Position numbers and translations under genes: made by a program
The notes under the pieces: model-generated
The model's database searches: none
What the model was told of the DNA's origin: nothing
Seen by the model: the letters and a program-made list of their open reading frames with translations, nothing else
DNA from: Sphingomonas sp. UNC305MFCol5.2
Lineage (GTDB): Bacteria; Pseudomonadota; Alphaproteobacteria; Sphingomonadales; Sphingomonadaceae
Assembly: GCF_000712135.1 (NCBI RefSeq)
Contig: NZ_JOOE01000003.1
Location: 682,001-746,000, forward strand
Reading direction: 5' to 3'
Length of the DNA: 64,000 nucleotides
In this document: piece by piece, positions 27,767 to 37,185 of the stretch
How the letters are laid out: every line of letters starts with the position of its first letter
Numbering within the stretch: position 1 is the stretch's first letter

Positions 27767-28293
27767 TGCCCCGTAGCGCCCGCGCTCGCGGGCACGGCCG
27801 CAGGCTTGCCGCCCGACCGGGCGAAGCGCGCCACTCGCGCGACGATCTGGTCGGCGACGATTCCCGAGAGCCGCTCGAGCGCGGTGTTCTCGGCGGCGAT
27901 CGTCGCATATTCGGATCCGACCACGTCGATGCCCGCGTCCGATCCCGCAGTCGCGTCGAGCACCACGCCGCCGCTGGAAAGATCGACCAATTGATAGCGC
28001 GCACGCAGTGTCCGCCGCTCGCGCGCGACGCTGTCGTCGCTGCGCACACCGAGCCCCGCGATCGAATCGTCGAGCTGGACTTCGAGCCGATAGCGCGGCG
28101 TCGTATCGCCCGCCTGCAGCCGGTCGCGCAGCGCGTTGGAGACCAGCCAGCCCGATTTTCCCTCGATCGGCGCGACCTGCACGCCGGCGAGCATGGTCTG
28201 GACCGGCCCACCGGCCCCGCCGCTATAGAGCGGCTTGAGCCCGCAGCCCGAAAGCGCCAGCGCCGCTGCGCAGAGGAGCGCCGCGGCCCTCAT
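27763..28293 (-). CDS. lptE: LPS-assembly lipoprotein LptE
   Basis: The 176-residue lipoprotein has its signal ending LALSGC with C17 as the lipid site, followed by GLKPLYSGG, the LptE start pattern of this class. LptE plugs the LptD barrel that inserts lipopolysaccharide, or glycosphingolipid-rich envelope components in sphingomonads. Location between leuS and holA fits LptE in many proteobacteria. It overlaps both neighbours by four bases. Confidence 0.9.
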   Translation of the reverse strand: MRAAALLCAAALALSGCGLKPLYSGGAGGPVQTMLAGVQVAPIEGKSGWLVSNALRDRLQAGDTTPRYRLEVQLDDSIAGLGVRSDDSVARERRTLRARYQLVDLSSGGVVLDATAGSDAGIDVVGSEYATIAAENTALERLSGIVADQIVARVARFARSGGKPAAVPASAGATGQ

Positions 28294-30800
28294 GCGACGA
28301 TATTCACCAGGCGATCGGGCACGACGATCACTTTCCTCGGAGCCTTTCCTTCGAGCGACCGAACGATCTTGTCGGCGGCAAGTGCCGCCGCCTCGATCAC
28401 ATCCTTCGGCGCGCCCTTGGGCATTACCAGCGTATCGCGCAGCTTGCCATTCACCTGCACTGCGATCGTGACTTCGTCGTCGACCAGCAGTGCGGGGTCC
28501 ACGTCGGGCCAGGCCGCGTCGGCGATCAGTCCGGCATTGCCCATCGCGGCCCAAGCCTCTTCGGCGAGGTGCGGCACCATCGGCGCGACGATCCGGACGA
28601 TCGTGCGGATCGCGCTGTTCCGCGATGCCGAGGGCGGCGCCTTCTCGACCGCGTTGACCAGCTCGTAGAGCCGCGCGACCGACTTGTTGAAGGTCAACGC
28701 CTCGATGTCGGCGGCGACACCGGCGATCGTGCGGTGGAGGCGGCGGTCGAGGTCCTTGTCCTCGCCCGTGGCGTCTTCCAGACCGTCGAACAGCCGCCAC
28801 AGCCGCTGGACGAAGCGCCACGCGCCTTCGATGCCGTTCTCGCTCCATTCGAGGTCACGCTCGGGCGGACTGTCGGAGAGCATGAACCAGCGCACCGCGT
28901 CTGCGCCGTACTGGTCGACGATCGGCTCGGGATCGACGGTGTTCTTCTTCGACTTGGACATCTTCTCGATGCGGCCGACCTCGGCGACATCGCCCGATGC
29001 GATCTCGATCACGCCGGCGCTGTCCTTGCGGATTTCCTCGGGCGAGAGCCAGCGCCCGTCCCGCGCCTTGTAGGTCTCGTGCGTCACCATCCCCTGCGTG
29101 AAGAGGCCCGCGAACGGCTCAGCGACGTCGAGCTTGCCGATATGCTGGAGTGCGCGGGTGAAGAAGCGCGCATAGAGCAGATGCAGGATCGCATGCTCGA
29201 CTCCGCCGATATACTGGCCCACCGGCAGCCATTGCTCGGCCACTGCCTTGTCGAACGGCTTGTCGCTCGGCTGGCTGGCGAAGCGTATGAAATACCATGA
29301 GGAATCGACGAAAGTGTCGAGCGTGTCGGTCTCGCGCCGGGCAGGGGACCCGCATTTCGGGCAGTCGACATGCTTCCAGGTCGGGTGCCGGTCGAGCGGG
29401 TTGCCGGGAATGTCGAACGACACATCTTCGGGCAGCACCACCGGGAGCTGGTCGCGCGGGACGCCCACCGGTCCGCACGATTCGCAATGGATGATCGGGA
29501 TCGGCGTGCCCCAGTAACGCTGGCGGCTGACGCCCCAGTCGCGCAGGCGCCACACGGTGGTGCCGGTGCCCCAGCCGCCTTCTTCCGCGCGCTGGATCAC
29601 CGCGCGCTTGGCGTCGGTCACGTCCATCCCGTCGAGGAAGTGCGAGTTCACCAGTGTGCCCGGACCCGAATAGGCTTCGCTCTCGGTGAACTCGAGCGCA
29701 GTCTTATCCCGATCGGAAATAACGCGGCAAACCTCAAGGCCGTACTTACGGGCAAATTCGAGATCACGCTGGTCGTGCGCAGGCACGCCCATGACCGCGC
29801 CGGTACCGTATTCCATCAATACGAAGTTGGCGATGTAGACTGGCAACGTCCATCCGTCGTCGAACGGATGTAGGACCTCATAGCCGGTGTCGAAACCCAG
29901 CTTTTCCTGTGTGTCGAGTTCGGCTGCGGTGGTGCCGCCCTGCTTGCAACGGTCGATAAAAGCGGCCGCCTCCGCTGAGTGCTCGGCGACTTCACGGGCG
30001 ATCGGATGATCGGGCGAAATCGCTACGAAGCTCGCGCCGAAGATCGTGTCGGGCCGTGTCGAATAAACTTCGATCGGCTCCATGAGCGGCGTCAGCGGTG
30101 CAAACCTAAACCGCAGCCCCTCGCTCTTGCCGATCCAGTTCTCCTGCATCAGCTTGACCTTGTCGGGCCAGTGCTCGAGGCCCTGCACGCCTTCCAGCAG
30201 CTCGTCGGCGAATTGGGTGATCTTGAGGAACCATTGGCTGAGCTTCTTGCGCTCGACCAATGCGCCCGAGCGCCAGCCGCGCCCGTCGATGACCTGCTCG
30301 TTGGCGAGCACGGTCATGTCGACCGGGTCCCAATTGACCGCCGATTCCTTGCGATAGACCAGCCCGCTCTCGAAGAAATCGAGGAAGATCGCCTGCTCGT
30401 GCCCGTAATAATCGGGCTCGCAGGTCGCCAGCTCGCGCGTCCAGTCGAGCGCGAAGCCGAGGCGCTTCAATTGCGCCTTCATCGTCGCGATGTTCTGGCG
30501 GGTCCAGTTTCCCGGATGGACCTTCTTTTCCATCGCCGCATTCTCGGCGGGCATGCCGAACGCGTCCCATCCCATCGGATGGAGCACTTCCATGCCCTTC
30601 ATCCGGCGGAAGCGCGCGAGCACGTCGCCCATCGTGTAGTTGCGGACATGGCCCATATGGATGCGCCCCGAGGGATAGGGGAACATCTCGAGCACGAACG
30701 ACTTGGGCTTGGGCGAATCGTCGCGCGCGGCGAAGGTGCGGCGCTCTTCCCACGCCTTCTGCCACGCCGCGTCCGCCTTCAGGGGGTTGAAGCGCGACAC
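28290..30800 (-). CDS. leuS: Leucyl-tRNA synthetase
   Basis: The 836-residue class I synthetase has the HIGH motif as HMGH (residues 48-51) in [15 protein letters not shown] and the KMSKS loop at 613-617. A large editing domain lies between them, with [15 protein letters not shown]. It charges tRNA-Leu and removes mischarged residues. It heads a coupled unit with lptE and holA. Confidence 0.98.
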   Translation of the reverse strand: MSRFNPLKADAAWQKAWEERRTFAARDDSPKPKSFVLEMFPYPSGRIHMGHVRNYTMGDVLARFRRMKGMEVLHPMGWDAFGMPAENAAMEKKVHPGNWTRQNIATMKAQLKRLGFALDWTRELATCEPDYYGHEQAIFLDFFESGLVYRKESAVNWDPVDMTVLANEQVIDGRGWRSGALVERKKLSQWFLKITQFADELLEGVQGLEHWPDKVKLMQENWIGKSEGLRFRFAPLTPLMEPIEVYSTRPDTIFGASFVAISPDHPIAREVAEHSAEAAAFIDRCKQGGTTAAELDTQEKLGFDTGYEVLHPFDDGWTLPVYIANFVLMEYGTGAVMGVPAHDQRDLEFARKYGLEVCRVISDRDKTALEFTESEAYSGPGTLVNSHFLDGMDVTDAKRAVIQRAEEGGWGTGTTVWRLRDWGVSRQRYWGTPIPIIHCESCGPVGVPRDQLPVVLPEDVSFDIPGNPLDRHPTWKHVDCPKCGSPARRETDTLDTFVDSSWYFIRFASQPSDKPFDKAVAEQWLPVGQYIGGVEHAILHLLYARFFTRALQHIGKLDVAEPFAGLFTQGMVTHETYKARDGRWLSPEEIRKDSAGVIEIASGDVAEVGRIEKMSKSKKNTVDPEPIVDQYGADAVRWFMLSDSPPERDLEWSENGIEGAWRFVQRLWRLFDGLEDATGEDKDLDRRLHRTIAGVAADIEALTFNKSVARLYELVNAVEKAPPSASRNSAIRTIVRIVAPMVPHLAEEAWAAMGNAGLIADAAWPDVDPALLVDDEVTIAVQVNGKLRDTLVMPKGAPKDVIEAAALAADKIVRSLEGKAPRKVIVVPDRLVNIVA

Positions 30801-30857
30801 GTTACAAACTTCCTCTGGCGGGGGCGGCTTCGGCGCCGCGTCCCGTTGATGGGGCCA

Positions 30858-31289
30858 TTAATTGGCGATGGCGGCCCGGCGCAGATCGCGGGCCCGGGTG
30901 AGGATGATGTCCTCGAGCTTCTGCACCGTCGCGGCCTGCACGGGGGCTGCGACCCACTGGCCGGTGCGGTTGACTTCGCGCAGCGCGGCGACGCGGAGCG
31001 CGTCGGCGCGCAGATCCTGGTCGAGCACGGTCACGGTCACCTTCATCCGCTCGGTCGGCGTGTTCGGGTTCACATACCAGTCGGTGACGATCACGCCGCC
31101 GTTCGAATCGGTCTGGAGCAGCGGCATGAAGCTCAGCGTGTCGAGGCTCGCGCGCCACAGATAGGAGTTCACCCCGATCGTCGTCACCTTCGAAGCGGCC
31201 AGATCCGCCTCAGGGCGCTTGTGGCCGCCGCACGCGGTGATCGAAAGAGCGAGCGACCCCAGGATCGCGGTGCGCAACAGGCGGTTCAT
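30858..31289 (-). CDS. DUF3576 family lipoprotein
   Basis: The 143-residue protein has a lipoprotein signal ending SITAC (C20) and matches DUF3576, an alphaproteobacterial family seen upstream of leuS. Conserved blocks include GVNSYLWRASLDTLSFMPL, GGVIVTDWYVNP and RADALRVAALRE. Function is unknown; the neighbourhood with lptE suggests an envelope role. It is separated from leuS by 57 bases. Confidence 0.88.
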   Translation of the reverse strand: MNRLLRTAILGSLALSITACGGHKRPEADLAASKVTTIGVNSYLWRASLDTLSFMPLLQTDSNGGVIVTDWYVNPNTPTERMKVTVTVLDQDLRADALRVAALREVNRTGQWVAAPVQAATVQKLEDIILTRARDLRRAAIAN

Positions 31290-31514
31290 TCACACATTCC
31301 TAAAGGCGAAAGGGAAAAGCGAAAGCATCTATAGGGGCTCGTGTGGCGGGAGCAAGGCGGCAGCGCCTCGACGACTCGCCGGCGAATCATCGGCAGAAGG
31401 GGCGATTCGCTGCTGAATCTGTGGGCCTAGGGCAACACTGGCGCGAAATTTGAGCGAAAGGTGGAACCTGGCTTCCGAATCATGGTACGCACCTCCATAT
31501 AAAAGGGGATGAAA

Positions 31515-32231
31515 ATGCGTTTGGCACGGTGGACGACGTTGATGGGGCTGGGGGCGATCTGCGCCGCCGGCGCTCTCGTCGCGCCCGCGCTCCAGGCGCA
31601 GGAAGGCCGCGGCGAGCGCGCTTATGCCAAGCGCAGCACCGCGGTGCGCGGCGGCATCGGCACTTTCACGCCCGCCGCCGCCGATCCCAAGCTCGCCGCG
31701 ATCCTCGCGCGCAGCGGCTTGCCCGAAAGCGGCTTCCGTTTCACGCCGTCCGAATCGCGCCGCAGCAGCCGCGCCGTCACCGTGGCGGTTCGGGCGCGCT
31801 CGACTCGCACCGCGCTCGCCGATCGCAGCCTGGTCGCCGCGGCCACGCCGGTCAGCCTCGCGCCGATCGCCTATAATCTGGGCGTCTCGGTCGGCTGGAA
31901 ACGCTTTGCCGTCGCCGGTGACGTGACCCGCATCGAGCTTCCGGCCCAGCCGGGCAGCACCGAACGCGCCAATCTCGGCGTCAGCTATACCGGTGGCCGG
32001 GTCACCGGCCGGGTCCAGGCCGCCGCCGAGCGTCCGCTCGCCGATACGCCGGTGCTGATCGGTGACAAGCCCAGCTATTCGATCGATGTCGGCGGCAGCT
32101 ATTCGCTGACCCGCAACCTCGATGTGACCGCGGGCGTGCGCTACAAGAGCGAGCAGGATCGCCTGCCCAAGCTGACCGACAACCGGCGTGACAGCCAGGC
32201 GGTCTATGTAGGCACCGCCTTCCGCTTCTGA
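31515..32231 (+). CDS. Predicted exported protein, possibly a small outer-membrane barrel
   Basis: The product of about 238 residues has a signal peptide ending LQAQE. Its second half shows alternating short polar/hydrophobic strands (NLGVSYTGGRVTGRVQAAAE, SIDVGGSYSLTRNLDVTAGV) and ends with aromatic-rich VGTAFRF, as outer-membrane barrels do. I do not recognise the family. An ATG at 31509 is also in frame; AAAAGGGG fits the 31515 start better. The 219-base gap upstream shows an inverted GCGAATC/GATTCGC but no clear promoter. Confidence 0.6.
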   Translation: MRLARWTTLMGLGAICAAGALVAPALQAQEGRGERAYAKRSTAVRGGIGTFTPAAADPKLAAILARSGLPESGFRFTPSESRRSSRAVTVAVRARSTRTALADRSLVAAATPVSLAPIAYNLGVSVGWKRFAVAGDVTRIELPAQPGSTERANLGVSYTGGRVTGRVQAAAERPLADTPVLIGDKPSYSIDVGGSYSLTRNLDVTAGVRYKSEQDRLPKLTDNRRDSQAVYVGTAFRF

Positions 32232-32285
32232 CGCCGCACGCGTCCTTCCCGGCGAAAGTCGGGATCTCGAATATTTCCCAATTCC

Positions 32286-32392
32286 GTCACCCCCGCGAAA
32301 GTGGGGGCCCATCTCCCGGCGCCGTCCCCAGGCTTCGCCGGTGTATTTTATCGCCCGCTCAGGAGATGGGTCCCCGCTTTCGCGGGGATGAC
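32286..32392. repeat. REP-type palindrome overlapping a gene 3' end
   Basis: The left end GTCACCCCCGCGAAAGTGGG pairs with the right end CCCCGCTTTCGCGGGGATGAC, and inner arms CCCATCTCC (near 32309) and GGAGATGGG (near 32362) continue the pairing. It has the same outer GTCACCCC/GGGATGAC ends as the elements at 5643 and 18287. The right half encodes the C-terminal residues of the minus-strand thiamine phosphate synthase-like gene. Confidence 0.85.
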
Positions 32393-32916
32393 GAAGGAGT
32401 GGGCGTCCACGCATCGATCGCCGCCCAGCCGTAAATCCCCAGCGGCTGCAAGCTGGCTGCCCGGCGTCCGTTCATGCCGCCGAGCGCGATTACCGGCACC
32501 GGAAGGTTGCGGATCATCAATCCCAGCCGCGCCCGCCCCAGCGCGCGAGCACCCGGATGTGACCGGGTCGCGAATACCGGCGAGACGAACAGCATGTCGG
32601 CGCCCGCCCGGGTTCCCGCGACTGCTTCGCGCCGCGAATGCGCCGCGCGGGTCCGGATGCCGTGGCCCCGCCGTCCATGCACGCCGTCCTCCCGGCCCAG
32701 CCGCTCGGCGCCGGCCCGGACCAGCAGCAGACCCCGCCGGCGCGCCACATTGGCCACCTTCGCGAACAACGCCCGCCGCTCTGCCAGCCCCAGTCCATAA
32801 TGCCGGAACACCACGCCGCTTCCCCGGGGCAACCGCTCGAGCGCTTTCCATAGCGAATCGCCCATTCGCTCGTCGGTCATCAGCCAGAGGTGCGGCAGAG
32901 GGTGGCGGGGGCGCAT
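32359..32916 (-). CDS. Thiamine phosphate synthase-like protein (ThiE/TenI superfamily)
   Basis: The 185-residue protein has the TIM-barrel pattern of ThiE: LWLMTDER at the start, SPVFATRSHPGARALG in the middle and PVIALGGMNG near the end. It lacks the usual QLREK and NDR substrate motifs; FRHYGLG and VRAGAERLG stand there instead. It may therefore not make thiamine phosphate. No other thiamine gene is near. The last residues, SSPRKRGPIS, come from the REP element at 32286-32392, so the tail is probably acquired. Confidence 0.72.
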   Translation of the reverse strand: MRPRHPLPHLWLMTDERMGDSLWKALERLPRGSGVVFRHYGLGLAERRALFAKVANVARRRGLLLVRAGAERLGREDGVHGRRGHGIRTRAAHSRREAVAGTRAGADMLFVSPVFATRSHPGARALGRARLGLMIRNLPVPVIALGGMNGRRAASLQPLGIYGWAAIDAWTPTPSSSPRKRGPIS

Positions 32917-32938
32917 CTGCCCGCCTATAGCGCGCCGC

Positions 32939-33607
32939 ATGCCTCTGGACGATGCCTCAGCCCGCCTCGCAGACGTTCGCGAGAAGATCGCCCGCGCCGC
33001 GCGCATCGCCGGCCGCGAACCCACGGATGTCGAACTGATCGCCGTCTCAAAGATGCACGATGCGGCGGCGATTCGTCCGCTGATCGACGCCGGCCAGCGC
33101 GTGTTCGGCGAGAATCGCGTCCAGGAAGCCGCGGCCAAATGGCCCGAGTTGCGCGAGACGACTTCAGGAATTGCCCTCCATCTCGTCGGCCAGCTCCAGT
33201 CGAACAAGGCCGAGGAAGCCGTCGTCTTGTTCGACGCGATCCATTCGGTCGATCGGCCCTCGCTGGTCGATGCACTGGCGCGGGCGATGGACAAGACCGG
33301 AAGGCGCCCGACTTGCTTCGTCCAGGTCAATATCGGCGATGAGCCGCAAAAGGGCGGCTGCGCGGTGACCGATCTGCCCGTCCTGCTCGCCGGGGCCCGT
33401 GCCGCCGACCTGCCGGTCGCCGGTTTGATGTGCGTTCCCCCGCTGGAAATCGAGCCCGCGCCCTATTTCGCGCTGCTCGCCAAGCTCGCGCGCGATTCCG
33501 GCGTCACCGGGCTCAGCATGGGGATGTCGAGCGATTACGAGACTGCGGTGACGATCGGCGCCACCCATGTCCGCCTCGGTACCATATTGTTTGGAGAGCG
33601 TGCGTGA
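32939..33607 (+). CDS. YggS family pyridoxal phosphate homeostasis protein
   Basis: The 222-residue PLP-binding protein (PLPBP, YggS) has the PLP lysine K38 in ELIAVSKMHD and phosphate-binding segments near GLSMGMSSDYETAV and HVRLGTILFGER. It acts in vitamin B6 and amino acid homeostasis without known catalytic activity. It is divergent from the ThiE-like gene (22 bases apart) and overlaps the next gene by four bases. Confidence 0.95.
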   Translation: MPLDDASARLADVREKIARAARIAGREPTDVELIAVSKMHDAAAIRPLIDAGQRVFGENRVQEAAAKWPELRETTSGIALHLVGQLQSNKAEEAVVLFDAIHSVDRPSLVDALARAMDKTGRRPTCFVQVNIGDEPQKGGCAVTDLPVLLAGARAADLPVAGLMCVPPLEIEPAPYFALLAKLARDSGVTGLSMGMSSDYETAVTIGATHVRLGTILFGERA

Positions 33608-34266
33608 AGTTCGATGCGATGATCTTCGATTTCGACGGGGTCCTGCTCGAAAGCGAATATGCGGGGAACCGCCAGATCGCCGAGTATCTCACCAGCATCG
33701 GCCATCCGACCACGCCCGAGGATTCGATGGCGAACTTCATGGGGCTCGCCGGCGCCGACTTCTTCGGCGCGATCGAATCGTGGATCGGCCGCGCGATTCC
33801 GGACGACTTCCATGCCGTGCGTGCCGAGGAGGACAATCGCGTTCTGGAGGAGGGGCTTCCCGCGGTCGCCGGCGCGATCCGCTTCATCGAGGACCTTCCC
33901 GAAACGCTGCCCCGGGCGATAGCCTCGTCGAGCAGCACCGAGTGGATCACCCGCCATCTCGATCACCTCGGCGTTCGTGCGGCGTTCGGCGACAAGATCT
34001 TCAGTGGCCGCGAGCATGTCGAGCGCGGCAAGCCCGAACCCGACATCTATCTCCACGCCGCGCAGGCGCTCGGCGTCGATATCCGCCGCTGCGTGATCCT
34101 CGAGGATTCGCCGGTCGGCGTCACCGGTGCGGTAGCGTCGGGCGCTTATGTGATCGGTCTGTGCGCCGGCACGCATTGTGCGCCCGACCATGCCGATCGC
34201 CTGCTCGCGCTCGGCGTCGACGTCATCGCCAATGATTTCGACGAAGTCGCCCGGCTGATCGCCTGA
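33604..34266 (+). CDS. HAD superfamily phosphatase
   Basis: The 220-residue HAD hydrolase has motif I DFDGVLLE (nucleophile D9, acid D11), motif II IASSSSTEW and motif III/IV KPEPDIYLHAA with ILEDSPVG. It resembles beta-phosphoglucomutase and sugar-phosphate phosphatases; the substrate is not predictable. The start is a GTG overlapping the YggS-type stop (GTGA). It ends about 30 bases from convergent ribA. Confidence 0.88.
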   Translation: MKFDAMIFDFDGVLLESEYAGNRQIAEYLTSIGHPTTPEDSMANFMGLAGADFFGAIESWIGRAIPDDFHAVRAEEDNRVLEEGLPAVAGAIRFIEDLPETLPRAIASSSSTEWITRHLDHLGVRAAFGDKIFSGREHVERGKPEPDIYLHAAQALGVDIRRCVILEDSPVGVTGAVASGAYVIGLCAGTHCAPDHADRLLALGVDVIANDFDEVARLIA

Positions 34267-34296
34267 GATGCATTTCGCCTAACCTTTACTAACCTT

Positions 34297-35355
34297 TCAG
34301 AGCTGATGCCCGGTGCGGTCGCGCTTGGTGGCGAGATAGCGTTCGTTGTGCGGATTGGGGGGAAGCTTGTGCGCCACCCGCTCCGAGACCACGATCCCCG
34401 CCGCCTCGAGCGCGGCGACTTTGTCGGGATTGTTGGTCAGCAGCCGCACGCGCTTCTGCTCGAGCAGCGCGAGCATCCGTCCGGCGATGCCGAAATTGCG
34501 CGCGTCCACCGTGAAGCCGAGCCGCGTATTGGCGTCGACCGTGTCGAAGCCCTGGTCCTGGAGCGCATAGGCCCTGAGCTTGTTGACCAGCCCGATCCCC
34601 CGGCCTTCCTGGCGCAGATAGAGCAGGATCCCCCAGCCGCTGGCTTCGATCGCGGCGATGGCGGCCTTGAGCTGCGGCCCGCAATCGCATTTGAGGCTGC
34701 CGAGCACGTCTCCGGTCAGGCATTCGCTGTGCAGACGGACCAGCGGCGGCTCGCCATTGGGCTGGCCGATCAGCAGCGCGACATGCTCGCCGGGCATCTC
34801 GTCGGTACGGAACGCAATGATCTCGGCATCTTCGGCGCCTTCGACCGGCAGCCGTGCCCGCCCGACGATGCGCAGCCGGTCGGCATCTTCGTGCGCATCG
34901 ATATCGGCGGGCGTGATCGCCTCGTCGGCATCGCCGGCAATCGCGAAGAACGCCGGCAGCAGCCCCGCCACCCGTGCCAGCCGCAGCGCCGCCGCCGCGG
35001 CCTCCGGCGCCTCGACGCAGATCGCCCGGAACGGTCCCTTGAGCGGCGTCGCCAGATCGAGCTGCGGATCGGCGAGCGCCGTCGCGGTATCGAAATCGAG
35101 CCAGGGCACGCGTTCGACGAGCACGGGCCCGTCGGGCGCCGCCGCTTCGCGCTGGTTGGCGAGCTTGAGCGTCGCCGCGCGGCCGGCCGAGAGCAGAACC
35201 GGCGCCGCGCTGTCGGGATCGAACGCCTTCAACCGTTCGGCGTCCGCAGTCTCGATCGCGAGCAGCTTCAGCGTGCCGTCGCTGCCGCGAATCGCCACCG
35301 GCCACCCGCGGCGCAGCGCGTCGATCGCGCGGGCGACGGCGCGCGGATCGGTCAA
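34297..35355 (-). CDS. ribA: GTP cyclohydrolase II with an N-terminal extension domain
   Basis: The 352-residue protein has a C-terminal GTP cyclohydrolase II domain (from about residue 190) that opens GTP in riboflavin synthesis. The zinc cysteines are C212, C223 and C225 in SECLTGDVLGSLKCDCG, and YLRQEGRGIGLVNKLRAY is the substrate loop. The first 160 residues occupy the place of a RibB domain but lack its acidic DDEDRENEG motif, so DHBP synthase activity is unlikely. The TTG start overlaps the xth stop. Confidence 0.92.
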   Translation of the reverse strand: MTDPRAVARAIDALRRGWPVAIRGSDGTLKLLAIETADAERLKAFDPDSAAPVLLSAGRAATLKLANQREAAAPDGPVLVERVPWLDFDTATALADPQLDLATPLKGPFRAICVEAPEAAAAALRLARVAGLLPAFFAIAGDADEAITPADIDAHEDADRLRIVGRARLPVEGAEDAEIIAFRTDEMPGEHVALLIGQPNGEPPLVRLHSECLTGDVLGSLKCDCGPQLKAAIAAIEASGWGILLYLRQEGRGIGLVNKLRAYALQDQGFDTVDANTRLGFTVDARNFGIAGRMLALLEQKRVRLLTNNPDKVAALEAAGIVVSERVAHKLPPNPHNERYLATKRDRTGHQL

Positions 35356-36134
35356 AAGTCGAACTCGGTGACGATCGGCACATGGTCCGAGGGCTTGAGC
35401 CAGCTACGGCACGGCTCGCACACCTTGTGGCTGGTCGCCTTGTCGGCGACTTCGCGGCTCGCCCACATATGGTCGAGCCGGCGCCCGCGGTCATTGGCGG
35501 TCCAGTCCTTCGAACGATAGCTCCACCAGGTGAAGCAGCGCTCAGGCGCGGGAATGAACCGGCGCCCCAGATCCACCCAGTCATGCGCCGCCTGCAGCCG
35601 TCCCAGCGCCTCGACCTCGATCGGCGTGTGGCTGACCACATCGAGCAATTGCTTGTGGCTCCACACGTCGCATTCGAGCGGCGCGATGTTGAAATCACCG
35701 GTCAGAATCGACGGCACCTCGAGCGACTCGGACCAGCGCGTCATCCGCTCGACGAAATCGAGCTTCTGGCCGAACTTCGGGTTCACGTCGCGATTCGGGA
35801 TATCGCCGCCGGCAGGCACATAGACATTCTCGAGCCGCACGCCGTTGGGCAGCCGCACGCCGACATGCCGCGCTTCCTGATTGGCCTGCCAGTCGAACCG
35901 GTCATCCTCCGCCACCGGCACGCGGCTGATGATCGCGACGCCGTGATGCATCCGCTGGCCGTGCTTGATGACGTGATCATAGCCGAGCGCGCGGAAGGGC
36001 GCTTCGGGGAAATCGCCGTCGATGACCTTGGTCTCCTGCAGGCACAGGATGTCGGGCACCTCTTCGCGCAGGAACTGCTCGACGATCTCGATGCGGAAGC
36101 GGACGGAATTGATGTTCCAGGAGGCGATCTTCAT
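35352..36134 (-). CDS. xth: Exodeoxyribonuclease III
   Basis: The 260-residue enzyme cuts DNA at abasic sites and removes 3' blocks in base-excision repair. It begins MKIASWNINSVRFRI and shows LCLQETKV with the metal-binding glutamate, ILTGDFNIAP, RLDHMWAS and SDHVPIV with the catalytic histidine. I chose the ATG at 36134 where the conserved start lies. It is translationally coupled to ribA. Confidence 0.95.
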   Translation of the reverse strand: MKIASWNINSVRFRIEIVEQFLREEVPDILCLQETKVIDGDFPEAPFRALGYDHVIKHGQRMHHGVAIISRVPVAEDDRFDWQANQEARHVGVRLPNGVRLENVYVPAGGDIPNRDVNPKFGQKLDFVERMTRWSESLEVPSILTGDFNIAPLECDVWSHKQLLDVVSHTPIEVEALGRLQAAHDWVDLGRRFIPAPERCFTWWSYRSKDWTANDRGRRLDHMWASREVADKATSHKVCEPCRSWLKPSDHVPIVTEFDF

Positions 36135-36278
36135 CGCCCGGCATGTAGCGCGTTTCCCACGTGGTTCCAGTAGCGCGAGCAACGCGATCCGCCACGGACT
36201 GCGCCAAGCCCCACATGACGGCGCCCATTGTCACGTGCAGCACCCGACGTCAGACTGACTGGCGGGGAGGAGAATTGC

Positions 36279-37007
36279 ATGGAGAACGACTCGGTCTTTC
36301 AGTGGACCAAGATGATCCTCGACCATCTCTGGCTGCTCATCCCCATCGCGGTCACGCTCTACGTCCTCTGCAGGCCGAGCGTCCTTCGCTATATTTCACG
36401 GGTCAAGTTCGGCGATTTCGAACTGGAGCTCGCCTCGCTGAAGGAGGAGCTGAAGGACACGAAGCAAAAGCTGGTCGAATCGCATTCGGAGGTCCGCGCG
36501 CTGATCGAGAAGCTCGATGCCGCGGGAACGGTGAGCGAGTTGCGCGACGCCTCGCGGGGCCTCAAGACGCGTGCGGCACATCTGTCGGACGAGGATCTTG
36601 CCGAAGCTCTGGTGGGACTGCAGCCGGGCGCCAGCCCCGCCGCGCTCCATGCCGCGGCCGTGATCGCCCGCAAGCGTGCGGACCCCGCCGCGCTTGCCAC
36701 GCTCGTCGCGTGCCTCGATCGCTTGAGTTCGGCCGCCGATCTTGACGGCATCCGCCTCAATTCGATCTGGCATCTCGCCAGCGCCGTGCATCTCACGCTC
36801 GTCGCAATCTACAAGAACGGGGCGACGCCCCGGCCCGATCACGCGCTGCTGATCCGTGCCAAGGCGGTGTTCGAGCGGCTCATCGCGCATCCGTATATCT
36901 TGCAGGACCGTCCCGAGGATCCGAAGAAGGGCGTGCGCGGTCCCGCTGGTCACGCGCTCGCCTGGATCGAGACGGGGCTCCGCCAGGCCGGAGCCGCGAA
37001 AGGCTAA
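36279..37007 (+). CDS. Single-pass membrane protein with a coiled coil, unknown function
   Basis: The 242-residue product has one membrane segment near residues 14-33 (LWLLIPIAVTLYVLC). A charged, probable coiled coil follows, residues 45-82 (ELASLKEELKDTKQKLVESH). The C-terminal half is helical, with repeated ALLIRAKAVFERLI-like amphipathic helices. A strong GGGAGGAGAA ribosome site precedes the ATG. I do not recognise the family. It is divergent from xth with 144 bases between. Confidence 0.6.
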   Translation: MENDSVFQWTKMILDHLWLLIPIAVTLYVLCRPSVLRYISRVKFGDFELELASLKEELKDTKQKLVESHSEVRALIEKLDAAGTVSELRDASRGLKTRAAHLSDEDLAEALVGLQPGASPAALHAAAVIARKRADPAALATLVACLDRLSSAADLDGIRLNSIWHLASAVHLTLVAIYKNGATPRPDHALLIRAKAVFERLIAHPYILQDRPEDPKKGVRGPAGHALAWIETGLRQAGAAKG

Positions 37008-37016
37008 AAAGGAAAG

Positions 37017-37033
37017 GCCCCCGCTCCGGGGGC
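37017..37033 (+). terminator. Short GC hairpin after the 36279 gene
   Basis: GCCCCC-GCTCC-GGGGGC forms a 6-bp GC stem 9 bases after the stop codon, with no T-run following. It is only weak evidence for termination. The rest of the 178-base gap shows no gene. Confidence 0.3.
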
Positions 37034-37185
37034 AATGGAGCGAGGGCCGACCTAGCGTTCGTCACGCAGGCGGGAAATGGTTCGATCCCGAGCAACAGGG
37101 GGAAAATCCCGGGTACCGCCCCACATCCGCAATTTGGTTTCTAATGGCCGCAACCTGTCGCCAGCATGAACGATGTTCAGAAAAC

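Noticed and set aside
36158..36163. CACGTG upstream of xth as a fourth parS
   Set aside because: The left flank resembles a parS arm but the right flank (GTTCCA) does not complete the palindrome.
37070..37100. Possible tRNA or tRNA fragment (GGTTCGATCCCGAGC)
   Set aside because: It resembles a T-loop, but no acceptor, D or anticodon stem can be formed around it.
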